Source: Sipunculus nudus
Lineage: Eukaryota; Annelida; Sipuncula; Golfingiida; Sipunculidae
DNA: 64,000 nucleotides
NCBI GenBank assembly: GCA_026874595.1
Contig: CM049307.1
Coordinates: forward strand, 3,993,579 to 4,057,578
Direction: 5' to 3'
Within the stretch, counting starts at the first letter, position 1, and the number at the start of each line of letters is the position of its first letter. The notes beneath the pieces were generated by a model. It was not told the origin of the DNA, did not search any database, and saw nothing but the letters and a program-made list of their open reading frames with translations. A program made the translations under genes and the position numbers. Below are positions 47,301-59,300 of this stretch, piece after piece.

Positions 47301-50300
47301 TAAAAATGACCCAAAATTACGACCACCCCTGAATTCAGAATTACGACCAGATTTCCTGTCCTCAGTGCTAATGCAACCCCGCTAATGCGACCACCGCCGA
47401 GAAGTACTGAAACAACATTTGTCACGAGTCAACGGCTGCGTCTTGTCACAGGCGCCTTAACGAAAGATCAAAGCGGGTAACAAGTTTTCTTAACCCGAGT
47501 GTTAATCTGGTCCCGCATATCTTCCCGACCCGGTGTCTTCGCTGAGACTCGTTGAGGTGTAGGTTATAGATCAAAGAGGGTAACCATCGGCCTGATTACT
47601 TAATAAGCCGGTCTGACCTGGGGTCAGATGCTAATTGCCCCTCAGTGATCACCTGTATATTACAGCTACCCTAAGTGTGGGGTTGCGGGCTTAATATTTC
47701 AACTCATCACATATTGTTTGATCTTTATTGGTAAAATTAACGACCTTGTTAATCCTAAAGGTGTTCATACCTTACTTACACTGAGTATTGATCAGTCTGT
47801 AGAATGTATAAATAAAGCTTGCATGTGGTAAAATCCCTCACATTATTTTGCCTTTTCTGATCTATGTCAGTTTATTTCTCTACTGGTTAAGTTTGCTTGC
47901 TGTTAGGCAACCATGCCTCTGAAAGAGCTCTCCTTGAAGGATAAAGTGGCGTTAATCAAGGCGGCAACACCACGCGCAGTCAGCACCAAATGGCTCAGCA
48001 GTTTAGCGTCGGGAATACTCAAGTGCACGCAATATATACTCAAGCGGAAGGCTAAATATATGACAGCCACGTATAATGTTCAATATGCATTCAGTAGGTT
48101 GAAATCGTATTGCCTTAGTGTTATTATTTGTTAATCATCAGTCACTACCTATGTGTACATGTATGTTAATTTTATCATGAATAAATATGTTCAGCTACAC
48201 ACACACAAAAAAATTCATAATAAGGGTCCTCCGCTAAGTAAAATATTTTGTTATAATTCACATTAAAGATATGCAATAGATAAATTCTGATACACATTAA
48301 ATATCAGCGTGTTATATGCGACCACGTTGAGAGTTTCACAAATACGACCACCCCCAAATTACGACCAATTTGCTCAGTCCCCAGGGTGGTCGTAATTGTG
48401 GGGTTCCACTGTACATTCCCTGGCTTAGCTCATACACCCGCTCGGACATGTGATATTTATGTACATTCCCTGGCCCTGCTCCTTCACCCGCTCGGACATG
48501 TTGTATTTATGTACATTCCCCGGCTCTGCTCATTCTTCCGCTCGGACATGTGGTATTTATGTACATTCGCTGGCTTTGCTCTTTCACCCGCTCGGACATG
48601 TGATATTTATGTACATTCCATCATGTTTTTTTTTCTCTAGGAAACGTAAACGATGTGACGCAGAGGTATCATAGGCAGTTTTTACACACGATTTTACATC
48701 GCATGAACCTGGGCGTGGAGACCTTCCTCTTTATGGGGTTAGATTTTTTACTAAACATTTTCTTCAAGTGAATGTTGTCTCAAGATCGTACTCACTGGTA
48801 ACCTCTGGTTACACACGTGACTGTCGCATGCTAATAAGAAAGTAAAGTGTTTGAAACGGACTATTTGTTATTTTGCGTTTGACATAAATACAAAAAACAT
48901 ACAGTCAATACAACTAACTAGGACACCAAGCAGAATTGCGCGTAATATAAGAATTTTTAAAAAATTTTCTTTATTTCTCACACGCAACATAAAATAATCA
49001 TTATACTACATATTATACTATACATATTATAACACTGAGTATTGCTTTATGCATGTATATCAGATGCTAAGACATATTAAAGTTCGAAAAAAATTTTTAT
49101 GTTCAAATTTATTGAGAAGTATGGAGAATCACCAAACGACTACTTATTTTTTACATTCTAAAAATCCATATTCCTGCACCATAGAAAAAGTTACCTTTTG
49201 GTGATTGTCATAATTATTGATAAATTAATACTTACACATTACACATTACGTTACTAGGGCCCGGTCTGACTAGTGTCATTAACCTTGAGTTTTTTTTTAA
49301 GGTAACAGAGCTAATAATGTAAAAATTTCCTTACCTGTCAAGTTACAGATAATTAAATGGACCAAACCAGCACTATAAAATTCAGTTGCGATATCCTTTT
49401 TCCAAATTTGGAATTACTCAGTGACTCAGTGATAAGTGACTCAGCACTTGCCGGTTGCAACCTATTAAGCTAGTCTTATCCTTCATGCCGCGATGTTTAC
49501 ACATTGTGTTTTTCATAGTGCGATGCTGGCGACTGTGTCTTACCTGAAAGGAATGAAGAGAATCAAAGGAAATATATGCAAGGCCTACTTAAATCTGCCT
49601 CTTTTATATCTTCACCGATACTTACGGTAAGTGTTGTGTACACAGCTCCATTAAATACGGTAAGTGAAGTGTACTCAGTCCCGGTAAATACGGTAAGTGT
49701 CGTGTGCTTAGTCCCGGTAAATACGGTAAGTGTCATGTGCTCAACCCCGGTAAATACGGTAAGTGTCGTTAGCTAAGCCCCGGTAAATACGGTAAGTGTC
49801 GTGTGCTCATTCACGGTAAATACGGTAATTGTCGTGTGCTCAGTCACGGTGAATACGTTAAGTGTCGTGTGCTTAGTCCCGGTAAATAGGATAAGTGTCG
49901 TGTGCTCAGTCCCGGTAAATAGGATAAGTGTCGTGTGCTCAGTCCCGGTAAATAGGGTAAGTGTCGTGTGCTCAGTCCCGGTAAATACGGTAAGTGTCAT
50001 GTGCTCAACCCCGGTAAATACGGTAAGTGTCGTTAGCTAAGCCCCGGTAAATACGGTAAGTGTCGTGTGCTCATTCACGGTAAATACGGTAATTGTCGTG
50101 TGCTCAGTCACGGTGAATACGTTAAGTGTCGTGTGCTTAGTCCCGGTAAATAGGATAAGTGTCGTGTGCTTAGTCCCGGTAAATAGGAAAAGTGTCGTGT
50201 GCTCAGTCCCGGTAAATAGGGTAAGTGTCGTGTGCTCAGTCCCGGTAAATACGGTAAGTGTCATGTGCTCAACCCCGGTAAATACGGTAAGTGTCGTTAG

Positions 50301-53300
50301 CTAAGCCCCGGTAAATACGGTAAGTGTCGTGTGCTCATTCACGGTAAATACGGTAATTGTCGTGTGCTCAGTCACGGTGAATACGTTAAGTGTCGTGTGC
50401 TTAGTCCCGGTAAATAGGATAAGTGTCGTGTGCTCAGTCCCGGTAAATAGGGTAAGTGTCGTGTGCTCAGTCCCGGTAAATACGGTAAGTGTCATGTGCT
50501 CAACCCCGGTAAATACGGTAAGTGTCGTTAGCTAAGCCCCGGTAAAAACGGTAAGTGTCGTGTGCTCATTCACGGTAAATACGGTAATTGTCGTGTGCTC
50601 AGTCACGGTGAATACGTTAAGTGTCGTGTGCTTAGTCCCGGTAAAAAGGGTAAGTGTCGTGTGCTCAGTCCCGGTAAATAGGATAAGTGTCGTGTGCTCA
50701 GTCCCGGTAAATAGGATAAGTGTCGTGTGCTCAGTCCCGGTAAATAGGGTAAGTGTCGTGTGCTCAGTCACGGTAAATACGGTAAGTGTCGTGTGTTTAT
50801 TCCCGGTAAATACGGTAAGTGTCGTATGCTCAGTCACGTTAAATACGGTAAGTGTCGTGTGCTCAGTCACGGTAAATACGGTAAGTGTCGTGTGCTCAGT
50901 CACACTAAATACGGTAAGTGTCATGTGCCGGTCACGGCAAATACGGTAAGTGTCGTGTGCTCAGCACCGATAAATACGGTAAGTTTCGTGTGCTCAGTCA
51001 CACTATATACGGTAAGTGTCATGTGCTCAGTCACGGCAAATAGGGTAAGTGTCGTGTGCTCAGCACCGGTAAATACGGTAAGTGTCATGTGGTCAGGCCC
51101 GGTAAAAAGGGTAATTGTCGTGTGCTCAGTCCCGGTAAATACGGTAAGTGTCGTGTGCTCAGTCACAGAAAATACGTTAAGTGTCATTTGCTCAGTCCCG
51201 GTAAATACGGTAAGTGTCGTATGCTCATTCCCGGTAAATACGGTAAGTTTTGTATGCCCAGTCACGGTAAATACGGTAAGTGTCGTGTGCTCAGTCACAG
51301 AAAATACGGTAAGTGTCGTGTGCTCAGTCCCGGTAAATACGGTAAGTGTCGTATGCTCAGTCACGGTAAATACGGTAAGTGTCGTGTGCTCAGTCCCGGT
51401 AAATACGGTCAGTGTCGTGGGCTCAGCCCCGGTAAATACGCTGAGTGTTGTGTGCTCAGTCACGGTAAATACTGAAAGTGTCGTGTGCTCACGGTTAATA
51501 CAGTAAGTGTCATGTTCATCACGGTAAGTGTTGTGTGCTAAGTCCCCATAAATAAAGTAAGTGTTGTGAGCTCAGTCCCGGTAAATACGGTAAGTGTCGT
51601 GTGCTCAGATCCGATAAATACGGTAAGTGTCGTGTGCTTAATTCCGGTAAAAACGGTAAGTATGGTATGCTCAGTCACGGTAAATACGGTAAGTGTCGTA
51701 TGCTCAGTCACGGTAAATACGTTAAGTGTCGTGTGCTTAGTCCCGGTAAATAGGGTAAGTGTCGTGTGCTCAGTCCCGGTAAATAGGATAAGTGTCGTGT
51801 GCTTAGTCCCGGTAAATAGGATAAGTGTCGTGTGCTCAGTCCCGGTAAATAGGGTAAGTGTCGTGTGCTCAGTTACGGTAAATACGGTAAGTGTCGTGTG
51901 TTCATTCCCGGTAAATACGGTAAGTGTCGTATGCTCAGTCACGTTAAATACGGTAAGTGTCGTGTGCTCAGTCACGGTAAATACGGTAAGTGTCGTGTGC
52001 TCAGTCACACTAAATACGGTAAGTGTCATGTGCCGGTCACGGCAAATACGGTAAGTGTCGTGTGCTCAGCACCGATAAATAAAGTAAGTATCGTGTGCTC
52101 AGTCACACTATATACGGTAAGTGTCATGTGCTCAGTCACGGCAAATAGGGTAAGTGTCGTGTGCTCAGCACCGGTAAATACGGTAAGTGTCATGTGGTCA
52201 GGCCCGGTAAAAAGGGTAATTGTCGTGTGCTCAGTCCCGGTAAATACGGTAAGTGTCGTGTGCTCAGCCCTAGTAAATACGGTAAATGTCAAGTGCTCAT
52301 TCCCGGTAAATATGGTAAGTGTTGTGTGCTCAGTCACAGAAAATACGTTAAGTGTCGTTTGCTCAGTCCCGGTAAATACGGTAAGTGTCGTATGCTCATT
52401 CCCGGTAAATACGGTAAGTTTTGTATGCCCAGTCACGGTAAATACGGTAAGTGTCGTGTGCTCAGTCACAGAAAATACGGTAAGTGTCGTGTGCTCAGTC
52501 CCGGTAAATACGGTAAGTGTCGTATGCTCAGTCACGGTAAATACGGTAAGTGTCGTGTGCTCAGTCCCGGTAAATACGGTCAATGTCGTGGGCTCAGCCC
52601 CGGTAAATACGCTGAGTGTTGTGTGCTCAGTCACGGTAAATACGGAAAGTGTCGTGTGCTCACGGTTAATACAGTAAGTGTCATGTTCATCACGGTAAGT
52701 GTTGTGTGCTCAGAGCCGATAAATACGGTAAGTGTCGTGTGCTTATTTCCGGTAAAAACGGTAAGTATGGTATGCTCAGTCACGGTAAATACGGTAAGTG
52801 TCGTGTGCTCAGTCATGGTTACTACATTTAGTGTCATGTTCATCCCGGTAAATACGGTAAGTGTTGTGTGCTAAGTCTCCATAAATAAAGTAAGTGTTGT
52901 GAGCTCAGTCCCGGTAAATACGGTAATTGTCATGTTCTCAGAGCCGGTAAATACGGTAAGTGTCGTGTGCTCATTTCCGGTAAATACGGTAAGTGTTTTG
53001 TGCTCAGTCACGGTAGATACAGTAAGTGTCGTGTGCTCAGCCCCGGTAAATACGGTAAGTATGGTATGCTCAGTCACGGTAAATACGGTAAGTGTCATGT
53101 GCTCAGTCACGGTTAATACATTAAGTGTCATGTTCATTCCCGGTAAATACGGTAAGTGTTGTGTGCTAAGTCTCCATAAATAAAGTAAGTGTTGTGAGCT
53201 CAGTCCCGGTAAATACGGTAATTGTCATGTTCTCAGAGCCGGTAAATACGGTAAGTGTCGTGTGCTCATATCCGGTAAATACGGTAAGTGTTTTGTGCTC

Positions 53301-56300
53301 AGTCACGGTAGATACAGTAAGTGTCGTGTGCTCAGCCCCGGTAAATACGGTAAGTATGGTATGCTCAGTCACGGTAAATACGGTAAGTGTCATGTGCTCA
53401 GTCACGGTTAATACATTAAGTGTCATATTCATTCCCGGTAAATACGGTAAGTGTTGTGTGCTAAGTCTCCATAAATAAAGTAAGTGTTGTGAGCTCAGTC
53501 CCGGTAAATACGGTAATTGTCATGTTCTCAGAGCCGGTAAATACGGTAAGTGTCGTGTGCTCATATCCGGTAAATACGGTAAGTGTTTTGTGCTCAGTCA
53601 CGGTAGATACAGTAAGTGTCGTGTGCTCAGCCCCGGTAAATACGGTAAGTATGGTATGCTCAGTCACGGTAAATACGGTAAGTGTCATGTGCTCAGTCAC
53701 GGTTAATACATTAAGTGTCATGTTCATTCCCGGTAAATACGGTAAGTGTTGTGTGCTAAGTCTCCATAAATAAAGTAAGTGTTGTGAGCTCAGTCCCGGT
53801 AAATACGGTAAGTGTCGTGTTCTCAGAGCCGGTAAATACGGTAAGTGTCGTGTGCTCATATCCGGTAAATACGGTAAGTGTTGTGTGCTCATTCACGGTA
53901 AATATGGTAAGTGTCGTGTGCTCAGTCACGGTAAATACGGTCAGTGTCGTGTGCTCAGTCAAGCTAAAAACGGTTAATGTCTTGTGCTCAGCCCCGATAA
54001 ATACGGTCAGTAACGTGTGCTCAGTCCCGGAAATACGGTAAGTGTCGTGTGCTTAGCCCCGGTAAATACGGTAAGTGTCGTGTGCTCAGCCACGGTAAAT
54101 ATGGTAAGTATCGTGTGCTCAGTCCTGGTAAATACGCTAAGTGTCATGTGCTGAGTCCCGTGTTGTGTGCTCAGCGCAGGTTAATACGGTGAGTGTCATG
54201 TGCTCAGCCCCGGTAAATAGGGTAAGTGTCGTGTGCTCAGTTCCGATAAATACGGTAAGTGTCGTGGGCTCAGTCCCGGTAAATACGGTGGTAATTGTCC
54301 TGTGCTCAGTCCATGTAAATACGGAGAGTGCCGTGTGCTCAGCCCCGGTAAATACGGTTAGTGTCGCCTGTTCAGCCCCGGTTAATACGGTAAATGTCTT
54401 GTGCTCAGCCCCGGTTAACCCCGCAAGTGTCGTATTATCAAACAATATGTAGCTAATCCATCTTCAATTCCATTTTCAATTTTTTTAACAGGAATATGAT
54501 CTACGGTTATTTTATCCATTAATTATATCTCAAGATTTGCAAATATTATACTTATTGAACGAAAATGTGAACATGATTTTTTTATTTTTCCTAGTGTAAA
54601 CCAGACTAAATAGACCCTTTTGTCATTTATATGAAAGATTTACTTCAATAATTGGGGGCAAAATACATTAAGAACATGTATAATTTAATAATTGTTGTTT
54701 TTATTCTAGACTTACGCCGGTGTACGCATTTCTGATATGGATGTGGGCCACTATTTACCCGTTTATCGGCCTTGGTCCTCTTCACTTACCGAACATGTAC
54801 TCAGATCAGTGTCAAGCCAACTGGTGGACCAACCTGCTGTATATCAACAACTTCATACAGAACAAGGATGTAAGTAGTGGTAGACGTTTATCAACAACTT
54901 CATACAGAACAAGGTTGTAAGTAGTGGTAGACGGATATCAACAACTTCATACAGAACAAGGTTGTAAGTAGTGGTAGACGTTTATCAACAACTTCATACG
55001 CAACAAGGTTGTAAATAGTGGTAGACGTTTATCAACAACTTCATACAGAACAAGGTTGTAAGAAGTGGTAGACGTTTATCAACAACTTCATACAGAACAA
55101 GGTTGTAAGTAGTGGTAGACGTTTATCAACAACTTCATACGCAACAAGGATGTAATTAGTGGTAGACGTTTATCAACAACTTCATACAGAACAAGGTTGT
55201 AAGTAGTGGTAGACGTTTATCAACAACTTCATACAGAACAAGGTTGTAAGTAGTGGTAGACGTTTATCAACAACTTCATACGCAACAAGGTTGTAAGTTG
55301 TGGTAGACGTTTATCAACAACTTCATACAGAACAAGGTTGTAAGTAGTGGTAGACGTTTATCAACAACTTCATACAGAACAAGGTTGTAAGTAGTGGTAG
55401 ACGTATATCAACAACTTCATACAGAACAAGGTTATAAGTAGTGGTAGACGGATATCAACAACTTCATACAGAACAAGGTTGTCAGTAGTGGTAGACGGAT
55501 ATCAACAACTTCATACAGAACAAGGTTGTAAGTAGTGGTAGACGGATATCAACAACTTCATACAGAACAAGGTTGTCAGTAGTGGTAGACGGATATCAAC
55601 AACTTCATACAGAACAAGGTTGTAAGTAGTGGTAGACGTTTATCAACAACTTCATACAGAACAAGGTTGTAAGTAGTGGTAGACGGATATCAACAACTTC
55701 ATACAGAACAAGGTTGTAAGTAGTGGTAGACGGATATCAACAACTTCATACAGAACAAGGTTGTAAGTAGTGGTAGACGGATATCAACAACTTCATACAG
55801 AACAAGGTTGTCAGTAGTGGTAGACGGATATCAACAACTTCATACAGAACAAGGTTGTCAGTAGTGGTAGACGTTTATCAACAACTTCATACAGAACAAG
55901 GTTGTAAGTAGTGGTAGACGGATATCAACAACTTCATACAGAACAAGGCTGTAAGTAGTGGTAGACTGATATCAACAACTTCATACAGAACAAGGTTGTA
56001 AGTAGTGGTAGACGTTTATCAACAACTTCATACAGAACAAGGTTGTAAGTAGTGGTAGACGGATATCAACAACTTCATACAGAACAAGGATGTAATTAGT
56101 GGTAGACGTTTATCAACAACTTCATACAGAACAAGGTTGTAAGTTGTGGTAGACCTTTATCAACAACTTCATACAGAACAAGGTTGTAAGTAGTGGTAGA
56201 CGTTTATCAACAACTTCATACAGAACAAGGTTGTAAGTAGTGGTAGACGTTTATCAACAACTTCATACAGAACAAGGTTGTAAGTAGTGGTAGACGTTTA

Positions 56301-59300
56301 TCAACAACTTCATACAGAACAAGGTTGTAAGTAGTGGTAGACGTTTATCAACAACTTCATACAGAACCAGGTTGTAAGTAGTGGTAGACGTTTATCAAAA
56401 ACTTCATATGCAACAAGGATGTAATTAGTGGTAGACGTTTATCAACAACTTCATACAGAACAAGGATGTAATTAGTGGTAGACGTTTATCAACAACTTCA
56501 TACAGAACAAGGTTGTAAGTAGTGGTAGACGTTTATCAACAACTTCATACAGAACAAGGTTGTAAGTAGTGGTAGACGTTTATCAACAACTTCATACGCA
56601 ACAAGGTTGTAAGTAGTGGTAGACGGATATCAACAACTTCATACAGAACAAGGTTGTAAGTAGTGGTAGACGTTTATCAACAACTTCATACAGAACAAGG
56701 TTGTAAGTTGTGGTAGACCTTTATCAACAACTTCATACAGAACAAGGTTGTAAGTTGTGGTAGACGTTTATCAACAACTTCATACAGAACAAGGTTGTAA
56801 GTAGTGGTAGACGTTTATCAACAACTTCATACAGAACAAGGTTGTAAGTAGTGGTAGACGTTTATCAACAACTTCATACAGAACAAGGTTGTAAGTAGTG
56901 GTAGACGTTTATCAACAACTTCATACAGAACAAGGTTGTAAGTAGTGGTAGACGTTTATCAACAACTTCATACAGAACAAGGTTGTAAGTAGTGGTAGAC
57001 GTTTATCAACAACTTCATACAGAACAAGGTTGTAAGTAGTGGTAGACGTTTATCAACAACTTCATACAGAACAAGGTTGTAAGTAGTGGTAGACGTATAT
57101 CAACAACTTCATACAGAACAAGGTTATAAGTAGTGGTAGACGGATATCAACAACTTCATACAGAACAAGGTTGTCAGTAGTGGTAGACGGATATCAACAA
57201 CTTCATACAGAACAAGGTTGTAAGTAGTGGTAGACGGATATCAACAACTTCATACAGAACAAGGTTGTCAGTAGTGGTAGACGGATATCAACAACTTCAT
57301 ACAGAACAAGGTTGTAAGTAGTGGTAGACGTTTATCAACAACTTCATACAGAACAAGGTTGTAAGTAGTGGTAGACGGATATCAACAACTTCATACAGAA
57401 CAAGGTTGTAAGTAGTGGTAGACGGATATCAACAACTTCATACAGAACAAGGTTGTAAGTAGTGGTAGACGGATATCAACAACTTCATACAGAACAAGGT
57501 TGTCAGTAGTGGTAGACGGATATCAACAACTTCATACAGAACAAGGTTGTCAGTAGTGGTAGACGTTTATCAACAACTTCATACAGAACAAGGTTGTAAG
57601 TAGTGGTAGACGGATATCAACAACTTCATACAGAACAAGGCTGTAAGTAGTGGTAGACTGATATCAACAACTTCATACAGAACAAGGTTGTAAGTAGTGG
57701 TAGACGTTTATCAACAACTTCATACAGAACAAGGTTGTAAGTAGTGGTAGACGGATATCAACAACTTCATACAGAACAAGGATGTAATTAGTGGTAGACG
57801 TTTATCAACAACTTCATACAGAACAAGGTTGTAAGTTGTGGTAGACCTTTATCAACAACTTCATACAGAACAAGGTTGTAAGTTGTGGTAGACGTTTATC
57901 AACAACTTCATACAGAACAAGGTTGTAAGTAGTGGTAGACGTTTATCAACAACTTCATACAGAACAAGGTTGTAAGTAGTGGTAGACGTTTATCAACAAC
58001 TTCATACAGAACAAGGTTGTAAGTAGTGGTAGACGTTTATCAACAACTTCATACAGAACAAGGTTGTAAGTAGTGGTAGACGTTTATCAACAACTTCATA
58101 CAGAACCAGGTTGTAAGTAGTGGTAGACGTTTATCAAAAACTTCATATGCAACAAGGATGTAATTAGTGGTAGACGTTTATCAACAACTTCATACAGAAC
58201 AAGGATGTAATTAGTGGTAGACGTTTATCAACAACTTCATACAGAACAAGGTTGTAAGTAGTGGTAGACGTTTATCAACAACTTCATACAGAACAAGGTT
58301 GTAAGTAGTGGTAGACGTTTATCAACAACTTCATACGCAACAAGGTTGTAAGTAGTGGTAGACGGATATCAACAACTTCATACAGAACAAGGTTGTAAGT
58401 AGTGGTAGACGTTTATCAACAACTTCATACAGAACAAGGTTGTAAGTTGTGGTAGACCTTTATCAACAACTTCATACAGAACAAGGTTGTAAGTTGTGGT
58501 AGACGTTTATCAACAACTTCATACAGAACAAGGTTGTAAGTAGTGGTAGACGTTTATCAACAACTTCATACAGAACAAGGTTGTAAGTAGTGGTAGACGT
58601 TTATCAACAACTTCATACAGAACAAGGTTGTAAGTAGTGGTAGACGTTTATCAACAACTTCATACAGAACAAGGTTGTAAGTAGTGGTAGACGTTTATCA
58701 ACAACTTCATACAGAACAAGGTTGTAAGTAGTGGTAGACGTTTATCAACAACTTCATACGCAACAAGGATGTAATTAGTGGTAGACGTTTATCAACAACT
58801 TCATACAGAACAAGGATGTAATTAGTGGTAGACGTTTATCAACAACTTCATACAGAACAAGGTTGTAAGTAGTGGTAGACGTTTATCAACAACTTCATAC
58901 AGAACAAGGTTGTAAGTAGTGGTAGACGTTTATCAACAACTTCATACGCAACAAGGTTGTAAGTAGTGGTAGACGGATATCAACAACTTCATACAGAACA
59001 AGGTTGTAAGTAGTGGTAGACGTTTATCAACAACTTCATACAGAACAAGGTTGTAAGTAGTGGTAGACGTTTATCAACAACTTCATACAGAACAAGGTTG
59101 TAAGTAGTGGTAGACGTTTATGAACAACTTCATACAGAACAAGGTTGTAAGTAGTGGTAGACGTTTATCAACAACTTCATACAGAACAAGGTTGTAAGTA
59201 GTGGTAGACGTTTATCAACAACTTCATACAGAACAAGGATGTAATTAGTGGTAGACGTTTATCAACAACTTCATACAGAACAAGGATGTAATTAGTGGTA

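Noticed and set aside
49576-54452. Frames with [11 protein letters not shown]-type repeats on both strands
   Set aside because: By-products of the 33-bp donor array; the frame that continues exon 9 stops at once.
54710-54920. Exon 10 of gene B extending to the stop at 54918
   Set aside because: The paralogue ends this exon at the same codon with GTAAGT, and the extra residues are translated repeat.
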